From the NCBI RefSeq assembly GCF_900291015.1, contig NZ_OLKL01000047.1:62001-126000 (forward strand): 64,000 bases of DNA, in the 5' to 3' direction. The translations under genes were made by a program, and so were the position numbers. Positions 1 through 7,453 of the stretch are shown piece by piece. Origin of the DNA: Pseudomonas persica. GTDB taxonomy: Bacteria; Pseudomonadota; Gammaproteobacteria; Pseudomonadales; Pseudomonadaceae. The notes beneath the pieces are model-generated. The model saw only the letters and a list, made by a program, of their open reading frames with translations. It had not been told where the DNA came from and did no database searches. Positions within the stretch are counted from its first letter, which is position 1. Each line of letters begins with the position of its first letter.

Positions 1-307
1 CGAAGAAGTCGCTGAACACATCGCCAAAGATGTCGGAGAAGTTGGCGCCACCGAAACCAGCACCACCGCCACCCATACTCGGGTCAACGCCAGCATGGCC
101 ATACTGGTCGAACGCCGCGCGCTTGCTCGCGTCGGACAGCACTTCGTAGGCCTCGTTGGCCTCCTTGAACCTGTCTTCCGACTCTTTGTCGCCCGGATTG
201 CGGTCCGGGTGGTACTTCATCGCCAGACGGCGATAAGCCTTCTTGAGGTCAGCTTCGCTGGCGCCGCGCTCGACACCCAGGACCTCATAATAATCACGCT
301 TGGACAT
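1..307 (-). CDS. dnaJ: Chaperone protein DnaJ (N-terminal part, cut by window edge)
   Basis: This is the start of DnaJ, the Hsp40 co-chaperone that delivers clients to DnaK and stimulates its ATPase. The minus strand from 307 reads MSKRDYYEVLGVERG, the classic J-domain opening. The HPD tripeptide (YHPDRNPGDKES) follows, and then a Gly/Phe-rich linker (GGGGAGFGGANFSDIFGD) runs to the window edge. The zinc-finger and C-terminal domains lie outside the window. It sits downstream of dnaK on the same strand, in the order grpE-dnaK-dnaJ. The gap of about 200 bases before it holds two small palindromes and no obvious sigma32 promoter, so read-through from dnaK is likely. Confidence 0.97.
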   Translation of the reverse strand, partial: MSKRDYYEVLGVERGASEADLKKAYRRLAMKYHPDRNPGDKESEDRFKEANEAYEVLSDASKRAAFDQYGHAGVDPSMGGGGAGFGGANFSDIFGDVFSDFF

Positions 308-424
308 AGGTCATTTGCACCTTGTTGGGCGTCTGGCATCTGCGCCGCGCCATCAGCACCTGACTTTTGCCCACCGGGGCCACTGACAGATGCTGTAAAA
401 ATTCTCGAATTCCAGATACGCCAA

Positions 425-482
425 CGCGGGAGCAAGCCCCCGCGCGGCGACATCCTACCAGCTCACCGCCAAACGGCGGTGA
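425..482. repeat. Two small palindromes between dnaK and dnaJ
   Basis: Positions 425-444 form a REP-like hairpin (cgcggg...cccgcg). Positions 463-482 form a perfect 8-bp stem (tcaccgcc/ggcggtga) with an AAAC loop, about 20 bases after the dnaK stop codon. Neither has a T-run in the dnaK direction. They look more like a message-stabilising or attenuating structure between dnaK and dnaJ than a strong terminator. Confidence 0.5.
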
Positions 483-504
483 ACTGGCCGACAACATGCA
501 GGGA

Positions 505-2430
505 TTACTGCTTGTTGTTGTCTTTCACTTCTTCGAACTCGGCGTCAACCACGTCATCGTGCTTGGCTTCCGGCTCGGCCTGCTGCGCGCCACCCTGAGG
601 CTGTTCGGCCGACTGCTCGGCGTACATCTTCTGGGCAACCGGTGCCGAAACCTTGGACAGCTCTTCGACCTTGGCGTCGATGGCAGCCTTGTCGTCGCCT
701 TTGACAGCGGCTTCCAGGGCAACAACGGCAGCCTCGATGGCGGTTTTCTCCTCAGCAGTAACCTTGTCACCCGCGTCAGCGACCATCTTGCGGGTCGAGT
801 GAACCAGCGCGTCACCCTGGTTACGGGCAGCGGCCAGCTCTTCGAACTTGCGGTCTTCCTCGGCGTTGGCCTCGGCGTCACGCACCATGCGCTCGATTTC
901 TTCGTCCGACAGGCCGGAGTTGGCCTTGATCACGATCGACTGCGACTTGCCGGTGGCCTTGTCCTTGGCGCTGACGTGCAGGATGCCGTTGGCGTCGATG
1001 TCGAAGGTTACTTCGATCTGCGGCACGCCACGCGGAGCCGGCGGAATGTCAGCCAGGTCGAACTTGCCCAGCGACTTGTTCTGCGCAGCCTGCTTGCGCT
1101 CACCCTGCAGCACGTGAATGGTCACGGCGCCCTGGTTGTCGTCGGCAGTCGAGAACACCTGCGACTTCTTGGTCGGGATGGTGGTGTTCTTCTCGATCAG
1201 CGAAGTCATCACGCCACCCATGGTTTCGATACCCAGGGTCAGCGGGCTGACGTCCAGCAGCAGTACGTCTTTCACGTCACCGGCCAGCACGGCACCCTGG
1301 ATCGCAGCACCCATGGCCACGGCTTCGTCGGGGTTGACGTCCTTGCGCGCTTCCTTGCCGAAGAAGTCGGCAACGGTTTTCTGTACCAGCGGCATACGGG
1401 TCTGGCCACCGACCAGGATCACGTCGTCGATCTTGGCAACGTCGATACCGGCGTCTTTCAGAGCAATGCGGCAAGGCTCGATGGTGCGCTGCACCAGACC
1501 TTCAACCAGCGACTCCAGCTTGGCGCGGGAAATCTTCACGTTCAGGTGCTTGGGACCAGTGGCGTCTGCAGTGATGTACGGCAGGTTGACGTCGGTCGAC
1601 TGAGCGGACGACAGCTCGATCTTGGCTTTTTCAGCAGCTTCCTTCAGGCGCTGCATGGCCAGCGGGTCGCCCTTCAGGTTCATGCCGGATTCTTTCTTGA
1701 ACTCCTCGACCAGGTAGTCGATCAGCAGCATGTCGAAGTCTTCGCCACCCAGGAAGGTGTCGCCGTTGGTGGCCAGTACTTCGAACTGGTGCTCACCGTC
1801 GACTTCGGCGATTTCGATGACCGAAACGTCGAAGGTACCACCACCCAGGTCATAAACGATGACAGTGTGGTCGCCCTTGGCCTTGTCCATGCCGTAGGCC
1901 AGCGCAGCGGCGGTCGGTTCGTTGATGATACGTTTTACGTCCAGACCAGCGATGCGACCGGCATCCTTGGTAGCCTGACGCTGGCTGTCGTTGAAGTAGG
2001 CCGGTACGGTGATGACCGCTTCGGTCACTGGCTCGCCGAGGTAGTCTTCGGCGGTTTTCTTCATCTTTTTCAGAACTTCGGCGCTGATTTGCGGCGGCGC
2101 CATTTTCTGGCCGTTCACTTCGACCCAGGCATCACCGTTGTCGGCCTTGGCAATCTTGTACGGAACCAGCTGGATGTCTTTCTGCACGACCTGCTCTTCG
2201 AAGCGACGGCCGATCAGGCGCTTCACCGCGAACAAGGTGTTGTGCGGGTTGGTGACGGCCTGGCGCTTGGCCGACTGGCCAACCAGGATTTCGCCGTCGT
2301 TGGCGTAGGCCACGATCGAAGGGGTAGTACGCGCGCCCTCGGCGTTTTCGATGACCTTGACGTTACCGTTTTCCAGAATGGAGACGCACGAGTTGGTGGT
2401 CCCCAGGTCGATACCGATGATTTTACCCAT
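505..2430 (-). CDS. dnaK: Molecular chaperone DnaK (Hsp70)
   Basis: DnaK is the ATP-driven Hsp70 chaperone that works with DnaJ and GrpE in the cytoplasm. The 641-residue product is full length for the family. It opens with MGKIIGIDLGTTNSCVS, the phosphate-1 motif, with the phosphate-2 loop at VYDLGGGTFDVS and the adenosine motif VILVGGQTRMP. The inter-domain linker is DVLLLDVSPLTLG. The substrate-binding domain follows, and the tail DAEFEEVKD is the usual proteobacterial end. A good ribosome site (GGGAGAG) precedes the ATG. A near-consensus sigma32 promoter lies at 2509-2536, so it can be heat-induced independently of grpE. Confidence 0.99.
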   Translation of the reverse strand: MGKIIGIDLGTTNSCVSILENGNVKVIENAEGARTTPSIVAYANDGEILVGQSAKRQAVTNPHNTLFAVKRLIGRRFEEQVVQKDIQLVPYKIAKADNGDAWVEVNGQKMAPPQISAEVLKKMKKTAEDYLGEPVTEAVITVPAYFNDSQRQATKDAGRIAGLDVKRIINEPTAAALAYGMDKAKGDHTVIVYDLGGGTFDVSVIEIAEVDGEHQFEVLATNGDTFLGGEDFDMLLIDYLVEEFKKESGMNLKGDPLAMQRLKEAAEKAKIELSSAQSTDVNLPYITADATGPKHLNVKISRAKLESLVEGLVQRTIEPCRIALKDAGIDVAKIDDVILVGGQTRMPLVQKTVADFFGKEARKDVNPDEAVAMGAAIQGAVLAGDVKDVLLLDVSPLTLGIETMGGVMTSLIEKNTTIPTKKSQVFSTADDNQGAVTIHVLQGERKQAAQNKSLGKFDLADIPPAPRGVPQIEVTFDIDANGILHVSAKDKATGKSQSIVIKANSGLSDEEIERMVRDAEANAEEDRKFEELAAARNQGDALVHSTRKMVADAGDKVTAEEKTAIEAAVVALEAAVKGDDKAAIDAKVEELSKVSAPVAQKMYAEQSAEQPQGGAQQAEPEAKHDDVVDAEFEEVKDNNKQ

Positions 2431-2508
2431 GTTAACTCTCCCGAAACTTGAATTTGGTAGCAGCGACTACTTTGGCCAACTGCGGTAATACTTGAAGGCT
2501 TGACACCT

Positions 2509-2536
2509 AGATGGGGATGCCCCGAAGGATTTCAAG
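2509..2536 (-). promoter_or_regulatory. Sigma32 (heat-shock) promoter of dnaK
   Basis: Read on the minus strand this is CTTGAA (2536-2531), a 14-base spacer, then CCCCATCT (2516-2509). It fits the RpoH consensus CTTGAA-N11-15-CCCCATNT closely. The -35 box overlaps the grpE stop codon (2534-2532). The dnaK start is about 80 bases downstream. Confidence 0.9.
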
Positions 2537-3089
2537 CCTTTTCATTGATCGAGGGTTGCGCCGCGCTCGGCGCCTTGCTGACCACCACCATGGCGGGGCG
2601 CAGCAGGCGACCATTGAGCAGGTAGCCTTTCTGGAACACGTTCAGCACGCTGTTCGGCTCTACCTCGGTGTTTTCCTGCATGGCCATCGCCTGGTGGTGC
2701 TCAGGGTTGAATGGCTGACCGTGCGGATCGATGGCTTCGAGGCTGTAGCGCTTGAAGGTGTCCTGGAACATCTTCAGGGTCAGCTCGACACCTTCACGAA
2801 TCTGCTTGACGTTCTCGTCGTCGGCACTGGAGTGGGCCAGGGCCAGTTCCAGGCTGTCGATCACCGGCAGCAGGTCGCTGGAGAATTTCTCCAGGGCGAA
2901 CTTGTGCGCCTTCTCGACATCCTGCTCGGCGCGACGGCGTACGTTCTGCAAGTCGGCTACGGCGCGCAGCGACTGGTCCTTGGCGGCGGCCAGCTGTTCC
3001 TCGAGCTCCAGAACACGGGCGTCAGTAGTGGGCTCTGCACCAGCTTCTTCGACGTTAAGGTCTTTTTCCTTCAGCTGTTCGTCAGCCAT
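2532..3089 (-). CDS. grpE: Nucleotide exchange factor GrpE
   Basis: GrpE releases ADP from DnaK to reset its chaperone cycle. The protein is 185 residues from MADEQLKEKDLNVEE, chosen over an upstream in-frame ATG because GGAGAG lies just before it. It has the expected acidic, coiled-coil N-terminal region (about residues 25-60), the family core QNVRRRAEQDVEKAHKFALEK and HSSADDENVKQIREGVELT, and the beta-domain end LLNGRLLRPAMVVVSK. It lies first in the grpE-dnaK-dnaJ cluster behind its own heat-shock promoter at 3148-3175. Confidence 0.98.
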   Translation of the reverse strand: MADEQLKEKDLNVEEAGAEPTTDARVLELEEQLAAAKDQSLRAVADLQNVRRRAEQDVEKAHKFALEKFSSDLLPVIDSLELALAHSSADDENVKQIREGVELTLKMFQDTFKRYSLEAIDPHGQPFNPEHHQAMAMQENTEVEPNSVLNVFQKGYLLNGRLLRPAMVVVSKAPSAAQPSINEKA

Positions 3090-3147
3090 GGGGTCTCTCC
3101 TGCGCAATTTTGTGGACTGCGAGCCAGGCTCGCCTTGGATGTCGGCT

Positions 3148-3175
3148 ATATGGGGCCGGAAAAACCAGCTTCAAG
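3148..3175 (-). promoter_or_regulatory. Sigma32 (heat-shock) promoter of grpE
   Basis: The minus strand reads CTTGAA (3175-3170), 14 bases, then CCCCATAT (3155-3148), nearly identical in layout to the dnaK promoter. It lies about 60 bases upstream of the grpE ATG, in the gap shared with the divergent recN gene. Confidence 0.9.
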
Positions 3176-3240
3176 GGGCAAGGCGGTTTCCCGGCTGCAA
3201 CAGAATCTTCCAAGGGGCATTGGCAGGCCTGAAAAAAGTA

Positions 3241-3256
3241 CTGTATAAATAACCAG
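3241..3256 (+). promoter_or_regulatory. LexA (SOS) box of recN
   Basis: The 16-base site has the form CTG-N10-CAG with an A/T-rich centre (CTGTATAAATAACCAG), matching the gamma-proteobacterial LexA operator. It ends 24 bases before the recN start codon, as expected for an SOS-induced gene. Confidence 0.85.
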
Positions 3257-3280
3257 ACCTGACTTCTCGGGAGCCGCCCC

Positions 3281-4954
3281 ATGCTGGTGCACCTGTCCAT
3301 TCACAACTACGCCATCGTCGAGCATCTCGACCTCGAAATCGCCCGTGGCATGTCCGTCATCACCGGCGAGACCGGCGCCGGCAAATCGATCATGCTCGAC
3401 GCCCTCGGCCTGGCCCTGGGCGACCGGGCCGACAGCGGCGTGGTGCGCCCCGGCACGGACAAGGCAGACATCCTCGCCACCTTCGACCTGGTGGACATCC
3501 CCGAGGCGCATGCCTGGCTGGCCGAGCGTGACCTGGACAATGACGGCCTGTGCATCCTGCGCCGGGTGATCACTGCCGAAGGTCGCAGCCGCGGCTACAT
3601 CAATGGCACGCCCTGCACGCTCGGCGACCTCAAGGCGCTGGGCGAGCTGCTGATCGACATCCACAGCCAGCACGAGCACCAGTCACTGCTCAAGACCGAA
3701 ACCCACCGCCGCCTGCTCGACGAGTACGCCGGCGCCGTCGACCTGGCCCGCCAGGTGCAGCTGGCGGCCAAGCGCTGGAACCAGACCCGCCTGGAGCTGG
3801 AGCGCCTGTCCAACTCCGGCGATGAGCAACGCGCCCGCCATCAGCTGCTGAGCTACCAACTGGAAGAACTGGACAACCTCGGCCTGGGCGAATACGAGCT
3901 GGAGCAGCTGGAGCAGGAACACAAGAACCTGACCAGCGCCGAAGCCCTGTTCGGCATTTGTCGCCAGGTCATCGACCAGTGCAGCGAAAGCGATTCGGGC
4001 AATGTACTCAGCGCCCTCACCGCCAGCCTCAACCGCCTGGGCGCGGCCACCAACTCGCCCAAGGCTCTGGGCGAAGCGGCCAACCTGATCGCCAGCGCGC
4101 AGATCCAGGTAGAGGAGGCCGTGGGCGAGCTCAACCGCTTCCTCGACAACTTCGACGCCGACCCCATGCGCCTGCAGGCACTGGAAGAACGCCTCGACAC
4201 GATCTACACGCTGGCGCGCAAACACCGCGTGCACCCCACCGAACTGCCCCACCTGCAGCAACAGTTGATGGAAGAGCTGGAAGGCCTGAACGCCAGTGAC
4301 GAGTCGATCGAGCGACTGGGTGAAGAGCTGTCGGCTTTCGCCCAGCACTATAATGAGAAGGCTCGCGAGCTCAGCGCACTGCGCCAGCAGGCCGCCCAGC
4401 AGCTGGCGGTGGCCGTCGAACAGGAGATCCAGCGCCTGGGCATGCCCGGCGGGCGCTTCTGCATCGAGCTCACGCCCAATGAGGGCGCAGAACTGTCGCC
4501 CCATGGCCTGGAACAGATAGAGCTACTGGTCAGTGCCAACCCCGGTCAACCACTCAAGGGCCTGGCCAAGGTGGCCTCAGGCGGCGAACTGTCCCGCATC
4601 AGCCTGGCGATCCAGGTGATTACCGCACAGACCTCGCGCATTCCCACCCTGGTGTTCGACGAAGTCGACGTGGGTATCGGCGGGCCTACTGCCGAAATCG
4701 TCGGCCAACTGCTGCGCCGCCTGGGCGAGCGCGGCCAGGTGCTGACGGTGACCCATCTGCCGCAAGTGGCAGCACAAGGGCATCACCACCTGTTCGTGCA
4801 CAAGGTGCGCAACAGCGACACCACCCACACCGCTGTGGCCAGCCTGGGTAAACGCGAGCGGGTTGAGGAAGTGGCGCGGATGCTGGGTGGCATCGACCTG
4901 ACCAAGGAATCCTTGGCGCATGCACGCAAGATGGTGGTAAGCGGCAAGGCCTGA
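3281..4954 (+). CDS. recN: DNA repair protein RecN
   Basis: RecN is an SMC-like ATPase that acts on DNA double-strand breaks. The 557-residue protein has Walker A GETGAGKS at 29-36, a long central helical region, the ABC signature ASGGELSRISLA, and Walker B TLVFDEVDVGIGG followed by the D-loop region, all in the usual order. Its length is typical. It is divergent from grpE and has a LexA box just upstream, so it should belong to the SOS regulon. A REP pair and an intrinsic terminator follow it before the convergent fur gene. Confidence 0.98.
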   Translation: MLVHLSIHNYAIVEHLDLEIARGMSVITGETGAGKSIMLDALGLALGDRADSGVVRPGTDKADILATFDLVDIPEAHAWLAERDLDNDGLCILRRVITAEGRSRGYINGTPCTLGDLKALGELLIDIHSQHEHQSLLKTETHRRLLDEYAGAVDLARQVQLAAKRWNQTRLELERLSNSGDEQRARHQLLSYQLEELDNLGLGEYELEQLEQEHKNLTSAEALFGICRQVIDQCSESDSGNVLSALTASLNRLGAATNSPKALGEAANLIASAQIQVEEAVGELNRFLDNFDADPMRLQALEERLDTIYTLARKHRVHPTELPHLQQQLMEELEGLNASDESIERLGEELSAFAQHYNEKARELSALRQQAAQQLAVAVEQEIQRLGMPGGRFCIELTPNEGAELSPHGLEQIELLVSANPGQPLKGLAKVASGGELSRISLAIQVITAQTSRIPTLVFDEVDVGIGGPTAEIVGQLLRRLGERGQVLTVTHLPQVAAQGHHHLFVHKVRNSDTTHTAVASLGKRERVEEVARMLGGIDLTKESLAHARKMVVSGKA

Positions 4955-4968
4955 TACCTCATTTTTCA

Positions 4969-5062
4969 GGCCCATTCGCGGGTAAACCCGCTCCCACAGG
5001 AAATTCACCGAGCCTGAGACCTGTGCAATACCTGTGGGAGCGGGTTTACCCGCGAAGAGGCC
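4969..5062. repeat. REP pair (inverted REP doublet)
   Basis: Two oppositely oriented copies of the Pseudomonas REP sequence (ttcgcgggtaaacccgctccc and its complement gggagcgggtttacccgcga) flank a spacer of about 35 bases between recN and fur. Confidence 0.9.
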
Positions 5063-5098
5063 AGAACAAACGACATACCTCTCAGCCCCAGAAAGCAC

Positions 5099-5122
5099 AA
5101 AGGCGACCCGAAGGTCGCCTTT
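5099..5122. terminator. Intrinsic terminator between recN and fur
   Basis: A perfect 10-bp stem (aaaggcgacc/ggtcgccttt) with a CGAA loop lies between the convergent recN and fur genes. The A and T runs at its ends let it work in both directions. Confidence 0.8.
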
Positions 5123-5145
5123 GCTATCCATAACGATAAGAATCG

Positions 5146-5550
5146 TTACTTCTTCTTACGCACGTACAGGACCAGATTGTGGTCCACCAGCTCGTAGCCA
5201 TGCTCGGCCACGATTTCGCGCTGGCGTTTCTCGATTTCGGCATCCATGAACTCGATGACTTCGCTGGTCTCTACGTTGACCATATGGTCGTGGTGACCGC
5301 CATCGGCCAGTTCAAACACCGCATGACCGCCGTCGAAGTTGTGGCGAACCACCAGACCCGCCGCTTCGAACTGGGTCAGTACGCGATAGACGGTGGCAAG
5401 GCCCACGTCCTCGCCAGCCTCCATCAGCGCCTTGTAGACATCCTCGGCGCTCATGTGACGCTGCTCGGTGGAGTCGAGCATCTGAAGGATCTTGACTCGA
5501 GGCAGGGTCACCTTGAGACCGGCTTTGCGTAATTCGCTATTTTCAACCAT
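5146..5550 (-). CDS. fur: Ferric uptake regulator Fur
   Basis: Fur is the iron-responsive repressor of iron-acquisition genes. The start is set at MVENSELRKAGLKVTLPRVKIL, giving the standard 134 residues; the longer frame upstream runs into the divergent gene. The winged-helix domain (to about 80) contains VGLATVYRVLTQFE, and the dimerisation domain carries the metal-site motif HHDH. The usual CxxC zinc pair after HHDH is absent (the sequence is MVNVETSEVIEF), and the whole protein contains no cysteine. It is divergent from omlA over a gap of about 97 bases, the common Pseudomonas arrangement. Confidence 0.98.
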   Translation of the reverse strand: MVENSELRKAGLKVTLPRVKILQMLDSTEQRHMSAEDVYKALMEAGEDVGLATVYRVLTQFEAAGLVVRHNFDGGHAVFELADGGHHDHMVNVETSEVIEFMDAEIEKRQREIVAEHGYELVDHNLVLYVRKKK

Positions 5551-5647
5551 GGTCAGCTTTCTCGCCGATGCTGCTTCGCAGCTTCTCTTAATACGGGTAT
5601 GATCGGGGTTTACGTTGTCCAGCCAAGATAGTGGAAGTCGCCCACCG

Positions 5648-6181
5648 ATGCAAAACACCAAGCTCTTGCTAACCAGCCTCACCCTAGTGGGACTGCTCGC
5701 ACTCGCCGGTTGCTCGTTTCCCGGGGTTTACAAAATCGACATCCAGCAGGGCAATGTCGTTACGCAAGACATGATAGACCAATTACGCCCCGGAATGACC
5801 CGCCGGCAAGTAAGGTTTATCATGGGTAACCCGCTGATCCAGGACACCTTCAACACCAACCGTTGGGATTACCTGTACAGCCTGCAGCCAGGCGGCGGCA
5901 AACGCCAGCAAGAACGCATGAGCGTGTTCTTCAACGAAAGCGACCAGTTGGTCAACCTGTCTGGCGACTTCATGCCAGGCGTCAGCCGCGACCAGGAAAT
6001 CCTCGGCGGCAGCAGCGACACCACGGTCAGCCCGGCCAACCAGCCAGAGCAGCCAACCGTGCAGCCTGAAGAAAAACCAGCCAAACCGGGCTCGGTGGAA
6101 GAATCCATCCAGCGCGAGATCGATACCATCGAGACCACCCCGGTACCGACTCCGGCTCCGCTGGAAACCTCGCCTCAGTAA
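5648..6181 (+). CDS. omlA: Outer membrane assembly lipoprotein OmlA/BamE (SmpA family)
   Basis: This is the BamE-type lipoprotein of the outer-membrane beta-barrel assembly complex, called OmlA in pseudomonads. The start at 5648 gives a type II signal peptide with lipobox LALAGC (Cys at about 22). The SmpA/OmlA fold follows (VTQDMIDQLRPGMTRRQVRFIMGNPL...WDYLY). The 177-residue protein is longer than E. coli BamE because of a Pro/Glu-rich C-terminal tail (from about residue 120), which is likely disordered. It is divergent from fur and ends in a strong terminator. Confidence 0.95.
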   Translation: MQNTKLLLTSLTLVGLLALAGCSFPGVYKIDIQQGNVVTQDMIDQLRPGMTRRQVRFIMGNPLIQDTFNTNRWDYLYSLQPGGGKRQQERMSVFFNESDQLVNLSGDFMPGVSRDQEILGGSSDTTVSPANQPEQPTVQPEEKPAKPGSVEESIQREIDTIETTPVPTPAPLETSPQ

Positions 6182-6196
6182 ACGGCGCGCAGCTAC

Positions 6197-6226
6197 AAAA
6201 AAGCCCGGACCTGGTCCGGGCTTTTT
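6197..6226. terminator. Bidirectional intrinsic terminator after omlA
   Basis: The stem gcccggac/gtccgggc (loop CTG) is flanked by AAAAAA on the left and TTTTT on the right. It serves both omlA (plus) and the convergent ratA gene (minus). Confidence 0.9.
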
Positions 6227-6242
6227 GTTGCCGCTTTTTCAG

Positions 6243-6677
6243 TCAGGCATTCAGCTGCTTGGCACGCTGGCAGAACGCATCCACCAGCGTATTGGCCGCC
6301 TGGTTGAACAGCGGGCCCAGGGTCGCGCGCACCAGCGGACCAGCGTAGTCGAACGACAGGTCCAGGCTGATCTTGCAAGCCTTGTCACCCAGCGCCTTGA
6401 ACACCCACAGGCCATGCAGCTGGGTGAACGGCCCCTCTTCCAGGTTCATCTCGATGGACTGCCCCGGCACCAGGACATTGCGCGTGACGAAGTGCTGGCT
6501 CATGCCGCCCTTGGCCACTTCGAGCTTGGCGCGCATGTGCGTGTCACTGGCCTCGATCACCGTCGAGGCCGAGCACCAAGGCAGGAACTGCGGGTAGCTG
6601 GCCACATCGTTGACCAGATCGTAGAGCGCCTGGGCGGGGTATGGCAGCAGGGCGGAGCGTTGAATATGGGTAGTCAT
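6243..6677 (-). CDS. RatA/Coq10-like START-domain protein
   Basis: This 144-residue protein of the polyketide cyclase/START family starts MTTHIQRSALLPYPAQALYDLVNDVASYPQFLPWC, the signature opening of the RatA/Coq10 group. Family members bind ubiquinone intermediates or hydrophobic ligands. E. coli RatA was described as blocking 70S ribosome association, but the Coq10 role is the better conserved one. The gene is divergent from smpB, as in many gamma-proteobacteria where ratA-smpB-ssrA cluster. The longer upstream frame overlaps smpB and is rejected. Confidence 0.9.
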   Translation of the reverse strand: MTTHIQRSALLPYPAQALYDLVNDVASYPQFLPWCSASTVIEASDTHMRAKLEVAKGGMSQHFVTRNVLVPGQSIEMNLEEGPFTQLHGLWVFKALGDKACKISLDLSFDYAGPLVRATLGPLFNQAANTLVDAFCQRAKQLNA

Positions 6678-6824
6678 CCAGGCGTCACTTCCAAGGCTGG
6701 GTGGCGGCGCTTCGCAGCGTGCCAAAAACAGGTTCTGTCCCCAAGACAGGGGCTGTATTGTCCGGTATTCATTGCAGTGGCTCAAGCACACCGAAATCCC
6801 GTAGCCGACGACGCGGTGACTGCC

Positions 6825-6830
6825 TATAAT
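6825..6830 (+). promoter_or_regulatory. -10 box close to the smpB start
   Basis: A consensus TATAAT lies only 9 bases before the smpB ATG. Transcription starting 6-7 bases after it would give an almost leaderless message. No good -35 box is visible at the right distance, and no Shine-Dalgarno sequence is visible between the box and the ATG. Confidence 0.5.
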
Positions 6831-6839
6831 GCCGCCCCT

Positions 6840-7322
6840 ATGGCTAAGCAAAAGAAACATCCGACCGGGACCATCGCGCAGAACAAGAAGGCGCGACACG
6901 ATTACTTCATCGAACACAAGTTCGAGGCCGGGCTGGTCCTGTCCGGCTGGGAAGTAAAAAGCCTGCGAGCCGGCAAGGCGCACCTGACTGACAGCTACGT
7001 GCTGCTGAAGGACGGTGAAGCCTGGCTGTTCGGCAGCCACATCACCCCGCTGACCACCGCCAGCACCCACGTCATCGCCGACCCCATCCGCACCCGCAAG
7101 CTGCTGCTGAACAAGCGCGAGCTCGAGCGCCTGGAAGCGGCCGTGGCGCAAAAGGGCTACACCTGCGTGGCCCTGGCGCTGTACTGGAGCAAGCACCTGA
7201 TCAAGTGCGAAATCGCACTGGGCAAGGGCAAGAAGGAATTCGACAAGCGCGACACCATGCGCGAACGCGATTCCAACCGTGAGCTGCAGCGGGCTGTGCG
7301 GAACAAGGGCAAGGAAGAGTAG
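6840..7322 (+). CDS. smpB: tmRNA-binding protein SmpB
   Basis: SmpB binds tmRNA and takes it to stalled ribosomes for trans-translation. It has 160 residues: MAKQKKHPTGTIAQNKKARHDYF, the OB-fold core with GLVLSGWEVKSLRAGKAHL, and the basic tail KGKKEFDKRDTMRERDSNRELQRAVRNKGKEE that mimics the missing mRNA in the channel. Its partner ssrA is in this window 7.5 kb downstream rather than adjacent. The start is fixed by the family N-terminus; an upstream in-frame ORF overlapping ratA is not used. Confidence 0.98.
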   Translation: MAKQKKHPTGTIAQNKKARHDYFIEHKFEAGLVLSGWEVKSLRAGKAHLTDSYVLLKDGEAWLFGSHITPLTTASTHVIADPIRTRKLLLNKRELERLEAAVAQKGYTCVALALYWSKHLIKCEIALGKGKKEFDKRDTMRERDSNRELQRAVRNKGKEE

Positions 7323-7341
7323 ATCTTCCTTAGCCTGTTCC

Positions 7342-7434
7342 GGCCTCTTCGCGGGTAAACCCGCTCCCACAGGCTATGCACCGGATTCGAAGGCGTGCGA
7401 TCCCTGTGGGAGCGGGTTCACCCGCGAAAAGGCC
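7342..7434. repeat. REP pair
   Basis: Inverted doublet of the same REP unit found after recN (cgcgggtaaacccgctccc ... gggagcgggttcacccgcg), placed between the convergent smpB and lldR. Confidence 0.9.
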
Positions 7435-7453
7435 AGCCCAGCCACCACAAGAT

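Noticed and set aside
367..2451. 694-codon plus-strand open frame opposite dnaK
   Set aside because: It is the mirror of dnaK in a GC-rich genome; the minus strand encodes an unmistakable Hsp70 with its promoter and ribosome site.
4969..5062. CRISPR array suggested by repeated palindromes
   Set aside because: The repeats are REP doublets scattered through the window with only one spacer each; no regular repeat-spacer array and no cas genes were seen.
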